Positions 25,162-33,833 of a stretch of 64,000 nt of DNA are shown in pieces. The notes beneath the pieces are model-generated. The model saw only the letters and a list, made by a program, of their open reading frames with translations, was not told the DNA's origin and ran no database searches. How positions within the stretch are numbered: the stretch's first letter is position 1; every line of letters starts with the position of its first letter. Source of the DNA: Streptomyces violens (GTDB taxonomy: Bacteria > Actinomycetota > Actinomycetes > Streptomycetales > Streptomycetaceae); contig NZ_JOBH01000010.1 of the NCBI RefSeq assembly GCF_000717745.1, forward strand, positions 62,001-126,000, written 5' to 3'. A program made the translations under genes and the position numbers.

Positions 25162-25464
25162 TCAGGAACCGCCGCCTCCGCCACCGCCGCAGCCGCCGCC
25201 ACCGCCGCCCCCGCAGGACGAGCTTCCACCGCACGACGAACCCCCGCCGCAGGACGAGCCGCCACCGTGATGGCCGTGGTGGCCGCCGCCCGACCCGCCG
25301 TCACCGGCCCACCAGCTGCCCCCGGAGGAGGCCCCGCTGCTGCCCGCGGACCACCTGCTCTTCTTGCGGCCCTTCGGCGACTCGTTGGCGGCGGCCGTCC
25401 GCGCCATCCAGACCGAGGCCGCGACAAAGGCGCAGATCACCAGGAAAATTACAACGCCGGTCAT
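25162..25464 (-). CDS. Small membrane protein with Gly/Ser/Cys/His-rich tail
   Basis: 100 aa from the ATG at 25464; a GTG at 25473 would add three residues. It starts MTGVVIFLVICAFVAASVWM, a single N-terminal transmembrane or signal segment. A short basic stretch (KGRKKSRW) and a Ser/Gly/Trp segment follow, then a GHHGHHGGG motif and a tail of SCGGG and CGGSS units ending in poly-Gly. The tail has five cysteines. Similar Gly-Cys tails occur in some actinobacterial membrane proteins, but I cannot name the family with certainty. Metal binding through the His and Cys residues is a reasonable guess only. It is divergent from the aminotransferase gene. Confidence 0.7.
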   Translation of the reverse strand: MTGVVIFLVICAFVAASVWMARTAAANESPKGRKKSRWSAGSSGASSGGSWWAGDGGSGGGHHGHHGGGSSCGGGSSCGGSSSCGGGGGGGCGGGGGGGS

Positions 25465-25572
25465 GCGCTTCACCCCCGTAGTTCGGTTCTTGCGTGCGGG
25501 TCACATGCCCGGCCCCGCCGGTGTCAAAAGCGGAGTTGAGGAACTCCAGAGGTTCGGCGGAGGATGGCGGCC

Positions 25573-26742
25573 ATGGGACGACCGCTGCTCAACCGCCGCC
25601 TGGCCGAATTCGGCACGACGATCTTCGCCGAGATGTCCGCGCTCGCCGTACGGACCGGCGCGATCAACCTCGGCCAGGGATTCCCCGACACCGACGGCCC
25701 CGAAGAGGTCCGCGAAGCGGCGGTGCGCGCCCTGCGCGACGGCCGCGGCAACCAGTACCCACCGGGCCCCGGCATCCCCGAACTGCGCACCGCCGTCGCC
25801 GCGCACCAGCAGCGCTGGTACGGCCTGCCGTACGACCCCGACACCGAGGTCCTGGTCACCGCGGGTGCCACCGAGGCCATCGCCGCCTCGCTCCTCGCCC
25901 TGCTGGAGCCGGGTGACGAGGTCATCGCGCTGGAGCCGTACTACGACTCGTACGCCGCGTGCATCGCCATGGCCGGCGCCACCCGCGTCCCGGTCACCCT
26001 GCGCGCCTCCGTCGAGGAGGCGGCCTACCGTCTCGACCTGGACGAGCTGCGGGACGCCGTCACCGACCGCACCCGCCTCATCCTCCTCAACACCCCGCAC
26101 AACCCCACCGGCACCGTCCTCAGCCGTGACGAGCTGGCCGCCATCGCCGAACTGGCCTGCGAGCGCGGCCTCCTCGTCGTCACGGACGAGGTCTACGAAC
26201 ACCTGGTGTTCGAGGGTGAGCACGTGCCGATGGCGTCCTTCCCCGGAATGCGCGAGCGCACGGTGACCATCGGCAGCGCGGGAAAGACGTTCTCCTTCAC
26301 CGGCTGGAAGGTCGGCTGGGTGACCGGCACGCCCGAGCTGGTCGGCGCGGTCCGCTCCGCCAAGCAGTTCCTCACCTATGTCTCTGCGGGCCCCTTCCAG
26401 TACGCGGTCGCCGAGGCGCTCGCGCTGCCGGACGACTACTTCCACGGGCTGCGGGCGGACCTGCGCCGCAAGCGGGACATCCTGTCCGACGGGCTGACGG
26501 AGGCCGGCTTCCAGGTCTTCCGGCCGAGCGGAACGTACTTCGTCACCACCGACATCACTGCCCTGGGCGAAAAGGACGGCCTGGCCTTCTGCCTCGGCCT
26601 CCCCGAACGCTGCGGAGTGGTCGCCGTGCCGAATTCCGTCTTCTACGACGACAAGGAGGCGGGCCGCAGCCTCGTCCGCTTCGCTTTCTGCAAGAAGGAC
26701 GAGGTACTGCGGGACGCCGTATCCCGCCTCCAGCGACTGTGA
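25573..26742 (+). CDS. PLP-dependent aminotransferase, class I fold
   Basis: 389 aa from the ATG at 25573, because GGAGG lies 9 nt before it; the ATG at 25564 abuts the same GGAGG and is too close. It has INLGQGFPDTDGP, NQYPPGPGIPELR, TAGATEAIAASLLALLEPGDEV, NTPHNPTGTVLSRDEL, DEVYEHLVFEG and the PLP lysine in GSAGKTFSFTGWKVGW. These features place it with the DapC / methionine- or kynurenine-aminotransferase-like group. The exact donor is not resolvable, and although a kyn operon is in the window it lies far away. Its transcript ends at a strong hairpin 17 bp after the stop. Confidence 0.93.
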   Translation: MGRPLLNRRLAEFGTTIFAEMSALAVRTGAINLGQGFPDTDGPEEVREAAVRALRDGRGNQYPPGPGIPELRTAVAAHQQRWYGLPYDPDTEVLVTAGATEAIAASLLALLEPGDEVIALEPYYDSYAACIAMAGATRVPVTLRASVEEAAYRLDLDELRDAVTDRTRLILLNTPHNPTGTVLSRDELAAIAELACERGLLVVTDEVYEHLVFEGEHVPMASFPGMRERTVTIGSAGKTFSFTGWKVGWVTGTPELVGAVRSAKQFLTYVSAGPFQYAVAEALALPDDYFHGLRADLRRKRDILSDGLTEAGFQVFRPSGTYFVTTDITALGEKDGLAFCLGLPERCGVVAVPNSVFYDDKEAGRSLVRFAFCKKDEVLRDAVSRLQRL

Positions 26743-26759
26743 GGCGGTCGGCGGAGAAC

Positions 26760-26797
26760 GGAAGGGCCCCGGAGCACACTCGCTCCGGGGCCCTTCC
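26760..26797. terminator. Bidirectional terminator, 16-bp stem
   Basis: Positions 26760-26775 pair perfectly with 26782-26797 around a 6-nt loop. It lies between the convergent aminotransferase and YbjN genes and should terminate both. Confidence 0.85.
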
Positions 26798-26818
26798 GCA
26801 GAACCGTCGTAACGGGGC

Positions 26819-27349
26819 TCACGCCTCGTCGTCGGGCTTCTTCGTGTCGCCGTCGATGTCGGCCTCCAGGCCGAGCTGCTCGATGAGCCACTTGTCGAAC
26901 TCGATGGACGCGCGGATCCAGCTGACCGTGCTGGAGACGAAGTGCTCCAGCGAGACACCGGTGCCGACCAGCATCGATGCCTCACCGATCAGACGGACCG
27001 TGCCGTCGTCGTGGGTGTGGGTGTAGGCCTTGGGCCACAGGGTGCGGCGGTTCCAGTCGTCGATCGCCTCCAGCAGCTTCGCCTTGAGCTCGATGCCGTG
27101 CGGGCGGTCGTAGAACGTCCGGACGGAGAAGATCTGCTGCTCCTCCTCGCCACGGAACATGAAGTACGTGCGGAACTGCTCCCACGGGGCGGCGAGGTCG
27201 CCCTCGTCGTCGACGACGTACTTCAGCTCCATCTGGTCAAGGAGCTGCTTGACCAGGTCCTGATCGGGCACGATCGGCCCCTCAGGCCCGGTCGGCTGCG
27301 GTTCGGGCTGGCCCCCGAAATTCGGAATCGAGGACGGGTCGATAGTCAC
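26819..27349 (-). CDS. YbjN domain-containing protein
   Basis: 176 aa from the GTG at 27349 with GAAGGGA about 10 nt upstream, beginning MTIDPSSIPNFGGQP. After a Pro-rich 30-residue leader comes a YbjN-type domain (a secretion-chaperone-like alpha/beta fold). It reads FRTYFMFRGEEEQQIFSVRTFYDRP, LLEAIDDWNRRTLWPKAYT and RLIGEASMLVGTGVSLEHF. The protein is soluble and its function unknown. In actinobacteria these are stable core genes. The longer in-frame reading to 27688 runs antisense into the clpB terminator and 3' end and was rejected. Confidence 0.85.
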   Translation of the reverse strand: MTIDPSSIPNFGGQPEPQPTGPEGPIVPDQDLVKQLLDQMELKYVVDDEGDLAAPWEQFRTYFMFRGEEEQQIFSVRTFYDRPHGIELKAKLLEAIDDWNRRTLWPKAYTHTHDDGTVRLIGEASMLVGTGVSLEHFVSSTVSWIRASIEFDKWLIEQLGLEADIDGDTKKPDDEA

Positions 27350-27390
27350 CGTGGAAGTCCCTTCGTATGGTCCTCGCCATCCTCCCCCAC

Positions 27391-27424
27391 ACCCGCCCCG
27401 TCCTGGCAAGCGGACGGGGCGGGT
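27391..27424 (-). terminator. clpB terminator hairpin
   Basis: A perfect 13-bp stem (27391-27403 with 27412-27424) with an 8-nt loop lies about 40 bp beyond the clpB stop codon. Confidence 0.75.
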
Positions 27425-27465
27425 CGGGTAGACGGCACCGCCGCAACGGCGAGGGCGCGCGCCGG

Positions 27466-30117
27466 TCAGGCCGCTGCCACCGGCTCCCGCTCCGCCGTCA
27501 CGGAAAGGTGGTCGCCGTCCACATCCACCCGTACGGTGTCGCCGTCGCGGATGTCGCCCGCCAGGATCGCCCGGGCGAGCTGGTCGCCGATGGCGGTCTG
27601 GACGAGGCGGCGCAGCGGCCGGGCGCCGTACGAGAGGTCGGGCTGCGCTTGCTCCGGCTTGTCGATCACCGGCTCCTGGCCCAGCCACGCCAGCCAGGTC
27701 AGCGCCGCGTCCGAGACGTCCAGCGTCAGCCGCCGGTCGGCGAGCCGCTTCTGCAGGTGCGCGATCTGGATCTGCGCGATCCGCTGGAGCTGGTCCGTGC
27801 CGAGCGGGTGGAAGACCACCGTGTCGTCCAGCCGGTTCAGGAACTCCGGGCGGAAGGCGGAGCGGACCGTCTCCAGCACCTTCTCCTTCTTCTGGTCCTC
27901 CTTCAGCAGCGGGTCCATCAGGAAGTTGGAGCCGAGGTTGGAGGTCAGGATCAGGATGGTGTTGCGGAAGTCGACCGTGCGGCCCTGGCCGTCCGTGAGC
28001 CGGCCGTCGTCCAGCACCTGCAGCAGGATGTCGAAGACCTCGTGGTGGGCCTTCTCCACCTCGTCCAGGAGGACGACGGAGTACGGGCGGCGACGGACGG
28101 CCTCGGTGAGCTGGCCGCCCTCCTCGTATCCGACGTAGCCGGGAGGCGCGCCGACCAGCCGGGCGACGGAGTGCTTCTCGCCGTACTCCGACATGTCGAT
28201 GCGGACCATCGCCCGCTCGTCGTCGAAGAGGAAGTCCGCGAGCGCCTTGGCCAGCTCGGTCTTGCCGACACCGGTCGGGCCCAGGAAGAGGAACGAGCCG
28301 GTCGGGCGGTCGGGGTCGGCGATCCCGGCACGCGTGCGGCGCACCGCGTCCGACACCGCGCGCACGGCCTCGGTCTGCCCGATCAGCCGCTTGCCGAGCT
28401 CGTCCTCCATGCGCAGCAGCTTCTGGGTCTCGCCCTCCAGCAGGCGGCCGGCCGGGATGCCGGTCCAGGAGGCGACCACGTCCGCGATGTCGTCGGGACC
28501 GACCTCCTCCTTGACCATCGACTCCTTGGACGCCTCCTGCTCGGCCTCGGCGGCCGCGGCCTCGTCCAGCTCCCGCTCCAGGCCGGGGATCTCGCCGTAC
28601 AGCAGCTTCGACGCCGTGTCGAAGTCGCCGTCGCGCTGGGCGCGTTCGGCCTGGCCGCGCAGCTCGTCGAGCTTCTCCTTCAGCTCGCCGAGGCGGTTCA
28701 GGCCCTGCTTCTCCTTCTCCCAGCGGGCGGTCAGGCCGCGCAGCTCCTCCTCCTTGTCGGCGAGGTCCTTGCGCAGCTTCTCCAGGCGCTGGACGGAACC
28801 GGCGTCGGTCTCGTTCTTGAGCGCCAGCTCCTCCATGCGCAGCCGGTCCACGGAGCGCTGGAGCTCGTCGATCTCCACCGGGGAGGAGTCGATCTCCATG
28901 CGCAGCCGCGACGCCGACTCGTCGACCAGGTCGATGGCCTTGTCGGGGAGGAACCGGGAGGTGATGTACCGGTCGGAGAGGGTGGCGGCGGCGACCAGCG
29001 CGGAGTCCGCGATCTGGACCTTGTGGTGCGCCTCGTAACGGCCCTTGAGGCCGCGCAGGATCGCCACCGTGTCCTCGACCGTCGGCTCGGCGACCAGCAC
29101 CTGCTGGAAGCGCCGCTCCAGCGCCGGGTCCTTCTCGATCCGCTCGCGGTACTCGTCGAGCGTGGTCGCGCCGACCATCCGCAGCTCGCCGCGGGCCAGC
29201 ATCGGCTTGAGCATGTTGCCCGCGTCCATGGCGGAGTCGCCGCCGGCGCCCGCGCCGACGACCGTGTGCAGCTCGTCGATGAAGGTGATGATCTGGCCGT
29301 CGCTGGACTTGATCTCCGCCAGGACGGTCTTCAGCCGCTCCTCGAACTCACCGCGGTACTTCGCGCCCGCGACCATCGCGCCGAGGTCCAGCGCGACCAG
29401 CCGCTTGTTGCGCAGCGACTCGGGCACGTCGCCCTTCACGATGCGCTGCGCCAGCCCTTCCACTACGGCGGTCTTGCCGACGCCCGGCTCACCGATCAGC
29501 ACGGGGTTGTTCTTCGTACGCCGCGAGAGCACCTGCACGACGCGGCGGATCTCCTGGTCCCGGCCGATCACCGGGTCGAGCTTGCCCTCGCGCGCGGCCG
29601 CGGTGAAGTCCGTACCGAACTTCTCCAGCGCCTTGTACGTGCCCTCGGGGTCGGGCGTGGTCACCCGCCGGCCGCCCCTGCTCTTCTCGAAGGCGTCCAG
29701 CAGCTTCTTGGCCGAGGCACCCTGCTGGTCCAGCAGCTCGCCGGTGGCCCCGCCCTTCGCGGCGACGCCGATGAGCAGGTGCTCGGTGGAGATGTAGTCG
29801 TCGCCCAGCTCCTTGGCGCGCTGCGCCGCGTCCGCTATCACGGCGAGCAGCTCGCGGTCGGGCTGCGGCGGAGCGACGGTCGAGCCCTGGATGCTGGGGA
29901 GCGCGGCGATCCGGCGCTCGGCCCCGGAGCGCAGCGCCGCGGCGTCCGCGCCGACGGCGGCCAGCAGATCGATGATGTTCGCGTTTTCGTCGGACTGCCC
30001 GGCGAGAAGCGCGAGCAGCAGATGGGCAGCGGTCATGTCCGCGTGCCCCGCGGTCACGGCCCGCTCATTGGCGGCGCTCAGCGCCTCCCGGCTCTTGTTG
30101 GTCAGCTCGGCGTCCAC
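27466..30117 (-). CDS. clpB: ATP-dependent disaggregase ClpB
   Basis: 883 aa from a GTG at 30117 preceded by AGGAGGAG. It has an N-terminal Clp repeat domain (residues 1-150, [11 protein letters not shown] and [11 protein letters not shown]), AAA1 with Walker A GEPGVGKT, and a coiled-coil M-domain (about 415-540) typical of ClpB rather than ClpC. AAA2 has [14 protein letters not shown] and [11 protein letters not shown], followed by the C-terminal oligomerisation domain. It extracts and refolds aggregated proteins together with DnaK/DnaJ/GrpE, whose operon lies 1.4 kb away. A HAIR-type inverted repeat about 85 bp upstream of the start indicates HspR repression. Confidence 0.98.
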   Translation of the reverse strand: MDAELTNKSREALSAANERAVTAGHADMTAAHLLLALLAGQSDENANIIDLLAAVGADAAALRSGAERRIAALPSIQGSTVAPPQPDRELLAVIADAAQRAKELGDDYISTEHLLIGVAAKGGATGELLDQQGASAKKLLDAFEKSRGGRRVTTPDPEGTYKALEKFGTDFTAAAREGKLDPVIGRDQEIRRVVQVLSRRTKNNPVLIGEPGVGKTAVVEGLAQRIVKGDVPESLRNKRLVALDLGAMVAGAKYRGEFEERLKTVLAEIKSSDGQIITFIDELHTVVGAGAGGDSAMDAGNMLKPMLARGELRMVGATTLDEYRERIEKDPALERRFQQVLVAEPTVEDTVAILRGLKGRYEAHHKVQIADSALVAAATLSDRYITSRFLPDKAIDLVDESASRLRMEIDSSPVEIDELQRSVDRLRMEELALKNETDAGSVQRLEKLRKDLADKEEELRGLTARWEKEKQGLNRLGELKEKLDELRGQAERAQRDGDFDTASKLLYGEIPGLERELDEAAAAEAEQEASKESMVKEEVGPDDIADVVASWTGIPAGRLLEGETQKLLRMEDELGKRLIGQTEAVRAVSDAVRRTRAGIADPDRPTGSFLFLGPTGVGKTELAKALADFLFDDERAMVRIDMSEYGEKHSVARLVGAPPGYVGYEEGGQLTEAVRRRPYSVVLLDEVEKAHHEVFDILLQVLDDGRLTDGQGRTVDFRNTILILTSNLGSNFLMDPLLKEDQKKEKVLETVRSAFRPEFLNRLDDTVVFHPLGTDQLQRIAQIQIAHLQKRLADRRLTLDVSDAALTWLAWLGQEPVIDKPEQAQPDLSYGARPLRRLVQTAIGDQLARAILAGDIRDGDTVRVDVDGDHLSVTAEREPVAAA

Positions 30118-30199
30118 GTGCTCGCGCTCCTCCTCGTACCTCTGGCCTGCATGTACATGGCCCTCGCGGGCCGATCCTGCCTAGCTCAACGTGCGATAA

Positions 30200-30220
30200 G
30201 TTGAGTCTATTCCACTCAAG
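30200..30220 (-). promoter_or_regulatory. HAIR element (HspR operator) upstream of clpB
   Basis: Read on the minus strand: CTTGAGT-N7-ACTCAAC. This is one mismatch from the HspR consensus CTTGAGT-N7-ACTCAAG. It lies 84-103 bp upstream of the clpB GTG, in the expected promoter zone. Confidence 0.88.
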
Positions 30221-30331
30221 CCCAAAACGCCGACCCTTGAGCCCGTCCACCGCCCCCTGGGGTGCCCGCTGGCCGCCCGCCCACTCCTGGTCCCGTGAGT
30301 AGACCGCGCGAGGCCCCCGTAAGGTGCGGGC

Positions 30332-30736
30332 ATGGCTCAAGACCTGCGGAATCCCGATCCCGAGTACCTCGCCTTCTGGCGGGAGCGGCATGTGTGCACC
30401 CTGACCACCCTGCGCCCGGACGGGACCCCGCACGTCGTGCCGGTGGGGGTGACGTACGACCACGAGCAGGGGCTGGCCCGCGTCATCACGAGCAAGGGCG
30501 GCACCAAGGTCCGCAACGTCCTGGCGGCGGGCGACGGCGGCGCGCGCGTCGCGGTATGCCAGATGCAGGGACGGCGGTGGGCCACGCTGGAGGGGCTGGC
30601 GACGGTCCGTACGGACGCGGAGAGCGTGCGGGACGCGGTGGAGCGATACGCGGTGCGGTACGAACGGACCCCGCGACCCAACCCCGAGCGGGTGGTCATC
30701 GAGATCCGGGTGACGAGGATGCTCGGGCGGGCATGA
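30332..30736 (+). CDS. PPOX-class F420-dependent (FDOR-B-like) oxidoreductase or flavin-fold protein
   Basis: 134 aa, with AAGGTG 8 nt upstream. A split-barrel flavin-binding fold is indicated by FWRERHVCTLTTLRPDGTPHVVPVGVTYD, VITSKGGTKVRNVL and GGARVAVCQMQGRRWATLEGLATV. The length and motifs match the short F420-binding enzymes abundant in actinobacteria, which reduce or oxidise small molecules with F420H2. Substrate and cofactor (F420, FMN or heme) are not decided by sequence. It is divergent from clpB and followed by two small genes in the same direction. Confidence 0.85.
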   Translation: MAQDLRNPDPEYLAFWRERHVCTLTTLRPDGTPHVVPVGVTYDHEQGLARVITSKGGTKVRNVLAAGDGGARVAVCQMQGRRWATLEGLATVRTDAESVRDAVERYAVRYERTPRPNPERVVIEIRVTRMLGRA

Positions 30737-30806
30737 GCCCCGGTGGGTGACCAGTTCTGCCCAGGATTTGGTCCGTTCCGGACCGAATACGTCAGCTGGA
30801 GGCCGA

Positions 30807-31037
30807 ATGAGGTCAAAAACGCGCACCAGCAGGGCGTACGGAATCGCCTGCACGCCTCCTGACCCGCTTCCTCGGGCCGAATCCTGCCCGCGCTGCGGCG
30901 GCCTGCTCGCCGTCAACCAGGACGGATGGAAGATCTGCCACGCCTGCGGCTACGCCTCGCCACCCGGCACCGCGTCGCCGCCCCGCTCCGCCCACAGCGG
31001 TATCGTCACCCCCACAGTCGTCAGAGCCTGTGTCTAG
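30807..31037 (+). CDS. Small zinc-ribbon protein
   Basis: 76 aa from the ATG at 30807, where GGAGG lies 4 nt upstream, a strong ribosome binding site. The core CPRCGG-x11-CHACGY is a four-cysteine treble-clef or zinc-ribbon unit. The flanking Pro/Ser-rich segments are probably disordered. It could bind nucleic acid or act as a protein-protein adaptor, and I cannot name a family. It ends 22 nt before the next gene. The ribosome binding site and the intact Cys pattern support it, but the short length keeps confidence moderate. Confidence 0.6.
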   Translation: MRSKTRTSRAYGIACTPPDPLPRAESCPRCGGLLAVNQDGWKICHACGYASPPGTASPPRSAHSGIVTPTVVRACV

Positions 31038-31059
31038 ACCTCAGGTCCCGGGGGGCACG

Positions 31060-31464
31060 ATGAATGCGGTGCGAGTGACGGCGATCGCGTGCTTGATGCC
31101 GCTGTCCGAGCTGGACGACGATCCGTTCCTGGTCGACGACCGCCGCCAGCACGAGATGTGCTCGCAGTGGGCCGCGGACCGCGACTACCGCCTCACCTGG
31201 CGGCTGAGCCTGCACCACCTGCGCGCCGACCACTGCGCCCTGTGGCAGGACGTGGAGGCGGGCCTGGTCGATGTCTTCGTCGTGCCGAACCGCCGCGCCC
31301 TGGAGAACGCCGTCGACTCGGCCGAGGAATTCACCGCCCGGTGCGTCGCGGCCGGCGTCCGGCTGGAGACCGCCGACCTCGCCGAGCCGGTCTACACCGC
31401 GGCGATGAAGTCCCATGTGCACCGCCGGCTGTCGATGCCGACGGCCGGATACAACGGCTGCTGA
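31060..31464 (+). CDS. Conserved hypothetical soluble protein
   Basis: 134 aa from the ATG at 31060 behind GGGGGG. The protein reads MNAVRVTAIACLMPLSELDD, then RQHEMCSQWAADRDYRLTWRL, LRADHCALWQDVEAGLVDVFVVPNRRALENAV and YTAAMKSHVHRRLSMPTAGY. A predicted alpha/beta arrangement with a strand-helix unit (VDVFVVPNRRALENA) recalls the N-terminal catalytic domain of serine recombinases, but the Ser nucleophile region is absent, so I make no functional call. It is convergent with hspR, and its codon usage looks fully coding. Confidence 0.7.
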   Translation: MNAVRVTAIACLMPLSELDDDPFLVDDRRQHEMCSQWAADRDYRLTWRLSLHHLRADHCALWQDVEAGLVDVFVVPNRRALENAVDSAEEFTARCVAAGVRLETADLAEPVYTAAMKSHVHRRLSMPTAGYNGC

Positions 31465-31503
31465 GACCGGATCCGGATACAACGGCCGCCGAAACGAAGG
31501 CCG

Positions 31504-31965
31504 TTACTCGGACGTCCGCTTCGGGCGCCACACGACCAGCGCGCTGGTCTGCTGCACGTCCTGATACGGGACCAGGTCACGGCGGTAGCTGGCGTGCACC
31601 GCCGCCTCCCGCTGCTGGATCGCGGCGGCGGCGCCCTCCACCGCGCTCTGCAGCTCGGCGACCCGCTGCTGGAGCGCCGCGACCTGGTTCTCCAGTTCGA
31701 TGATGCGCTTGATGCCCGCGAGGTTGATGCCCTCGTTCTGCGAGAGCTGCTGCACCTGGCGGAGCAGCTCGATGTCACGGGCCGAATAGCGCCGACCGCG
31801 CCCGGCCGTACGGTCCGGTGAGACCAGGCCGAGCCGGTCGTACTGGCGCAGCGTCTGCGGGTGCAGGCCGGAGAGCTGAGCCGCGACGGAGATGACGTAC
31901 ACCGGCGACTCGTCGGTCAGTTCATAGGGGTTACGACTGCGCCGCCCGCCCCGGCTGTCCATCAT
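31504..31965 (-). CDS. hspR: MerR-family heat-shock repressor HspR
   Basis: 153 aa from the ATG at 31965; the next ATG at 31962 is equally spaced from AGGGAG. The MerR-type winged helix is VYVISVAAQLSGLHPQTLRQYDRLGLVSPDRTAGRGRRYS, with the HTH at about residues 20-45. A long coiled-coil dimerisation segment follows (about 70-115), with NEGINLAGIKRIIELENQV matching HspR. HspR binds HAIR repeats and, with DnaK as co-repressor, shuts off the dnaK operon and clpB. The start overlaps the dnaJ stop (TGATG), making it the last gene of the operon it controls. Confidence 0.96.
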   Translation of the reverse strand: MMDSRGGRRSRNPYELTDESPVYVISVAAQLSGLHPQTLRQYDRLGLVSPDRTAGRGRRYSARDIELLRQVQQLSQNEGINLAGIKRIIELENQVAALQQRVAELQSAVEGAAAAIQQREAAVHASYRRDLVPYQDVQQTSALVVWRPKRTSE

Positions 31966-33149
31966 CAAGCTCCCTTCGCGGCCTGGTAGAGCTTCGCTCG
32001 CGGGTCCTCACCCGCGGTCGCCTCGCGGTACGCCTCCAGCGACTCACGCGCCTTGTCGCCGAGGTCCTTGGGCACGACCACCTCGATGGTGACCAGGAGG
32101 TCGCCCCGGGTGCCGTCCTTGCGCGCCGCGCCCTTGCCGCGGGCCCGCATCGTCCGGCCGTTCGGCGTCCCGGCCGGGACCTTCAGGGTGACCGGCGGTC
32201 CGCCCAGGGTCGGCACCTTCACCTCGCCGCCGAGCGCGGCCTCCGGGAAGGTGACCGGCACGGTAACGGTGAGGTTGTCGCCCTTGCGGCCGAACACCGG
32301 ATGCGCGTCGACGTGCACGACGACGTACAGGTCGCCGTTGGGCCCGCCGCGCTCGCCCGGAGCGCCCTTGCCGCGCAGCCGGATCCGCTGCCCGTCCGAG
32401 ACGCCCGCGGGGATGCGCACCTGCATCGTGCGCGAACTCGTCGCGCGTCCGCTGCCCTTGCACACCTCGCAGGGGTCCTCGGCGATCAGGCCGCGGCCCT
32501 TGCAGTCGGCGCACGGGTCGGTGAGCGAGAAGCCGCCGCCCGCGCCCCGGCTGACCTGCCCCGTCCCCACGCAGGTCGGGCAGACCCGCGGGGTGCCGTT
32601 CTTGTCGCCGGTGCCCGAACACGCCTTGCAGGGCGACGGGCTGGACATCCGCAGCGGGACCGTGGCCCCGTCCACCGCCTCGGTGAAGCTGAGCGTCACC
32701 TCGGACTCGATGTCCTGGCCGCGGCGGGGCTGCGTACGCGTCCCCGCGCCGCCGCCCCTGTTGAACAGGCCGCCGAAGACGTCCCCGAGGCCACCGCCGA
32801 AGCCGCCGGCGCCCGCTCCACCCTGAGCGCCCCCGAAGAGGTCACCCAGGTCGAAGTTGAAGCTGCCGGCGCCGGCCCCGGCGCCACCGGGACCCGCCCG
32901 GAAGCCGCCGTTGCCGAACAGCGCCCGCGCGTCGTCGTACTCCTTGCGGCGCTTGGGGTCGCCGAGGACGTCGTTCGCCTCGGAGATCTCCTTGAAGCGC
33001 GCCTCGGCCTGGGCGTCGCCCTTGTTGGCGTCCGGGTGGTTCTCCCGGGCGAGCTTGCGGTACGCCTTCTTGATCTCGGCGTCGGTGGCGTCCTTCGGGA
33101 CGCCGAGGACCTTGTAGTAGTCCTTCTCGACGAAGTCCTTGGTGCTCAT
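31965..33149 (-). CDS. dnaJ: Chaperone DnaJ
   Basis: 394 aa. The J-domain (residues 9-75) includes HPDANKG with the HPD tripeptide. A Gly/Phe-rich segment (about 85-135) has FGGLFNRGGG units. Four CxxCxGxG zinc repeats start at CKACSGTG, CPTCVGTG, CADCKGRG and CEVCKGSG. The C-terminal substrate-binding beta domains carry GDLYVVVHVDAHPVF. It is a co-chaperone that stimulates DnaK ATPase and delivers clients. It lies 39 nt after grpE and is joined to hspR by overlapping codons. Confidence 0.98.
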   Translation of the reverse strand: MSTKDFVEKDYYKVLGVPKDATDAEIKKAYRKLARENHPDANKGDAQAEARFKEISEANDVLGDPKRRKEYDDARALFGNGGFRAGPGGAGAGAGSFNFDLGDLFGGAQGGAGAGGFGGGLGDVFGGLFNRGGGAGTRTQPRRGQDIESEVTLSFTEAVDGATVPLRMSSPSPCKACSGTGDKNGTPRVCPTCVGTGQVSRGAGGGFSLTDPCADCKGRGLIAEDPCEVCKGSGRATSSRTMQVRIPAGVSDGQRIRLRGKGAPGERGGPNGDLYVVVHVDAHPVFGRKGDNLTVTVPVTFPEAALGGEVKVPTLGGPPVTLKVPAGTPNGRTMRARGKGAARKDGTRGDLLVTIEVVVPKDLGDKARESLEAYREATAGEDPRAKLYQAAKGA

Positions 33150-33188
33150 CCCCGACGTCCCTCCTCCCGTACTGTCCTGCTTCTCACG

Positions 33189-33833
33189 TCAGCCCTCGTC
33201 CGGGCCACCGCTCTCCTCGTCCGACTTCTCCTCGGACTTGGCGGCCTGGGCCCCCGGCTGGGGCTCGGCGACGGCGACCCGCGCGGGGCGAATCGTTCGC
33301 TCGCCGATCCGATACCCCGGCTGCAGGATCGCAACGCACGTCGTCTCCGTGACGTCCGGTGCGTACGAGTGCATGAGCGCCTCGTGGATCGTCGGGTCGA
33401 AGGGCTCGCCCTCCTTGCCGAACTGCTGCAGGCCGAGCTTGGCCACGACCGTCTCCACCGACTCGCCGACCGACTTGAAGCCGCCGACCAGCTCACCGTG
33501 CTCGCGGGCCCGGCCGATGTCGTCGAGGACCGGCAGGAGCTCGGACAGGAGGTTCGCCGCGGCGATCTCCTTGACCGTCACCCGGTCCCGCTCCACCCGC
33601 CGGCGGTAGTTCTGGTACTCGGCCTGGAGCCGCTGGAGGTCCGCGGTGCGCTCGTTGAGCGCGGTACGCACCTGGTCCAGCTGGGCCGTCAGGCCGACGT
33701 CCTGATTCGCGTCCCCGGCCGGGGCCGGGCCCGCCTTGTCGGCGGACCCGGCGACCTGCGCCGCATCGTCAGGGGCTGCGGCGTCAGAGGGGACGTCAGG
33801 CTTCTCGTCAAAGCCCGGGGTCTCCTCCGTCAC
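33189..33833 (-). CDS. grpE: Nucleotide exchange factor GrpE
   Basis: 214 aa. An acidic disordered N-terminus of about 55 residues leads to the long coiled-coil helix [21 protein letters not shown]. The head domain carries [27 protein letters not shown] and the GrpE signature [26 protein letters not shown]. It releases ADP from DnaK. Its ATG overlaps the dnaK stop as ATGA, giving tight translational coupling in the dnaK-grpE-dnaJ-hspR operon. Confidence 0.97.
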   Translation of the reverse strand: MTEETPGFDEKPDVPSDAAAPDDAAQVAGSADKAGPAPAGDANQDVGLTAQLDQVRTALNERTADLQRLQAEYQNYRRRVERDRVTVKEIAAANLLSELLPVLDDIGRAREHGELVGGFKSVGESVETVVAKLGLQQFGKEGEPFDPTIHEALMHSYAPDVTETTCVAILQPGYRIGERTIRPARVAVAEPQPGAQAAKSEEKSDEESGGPDEG

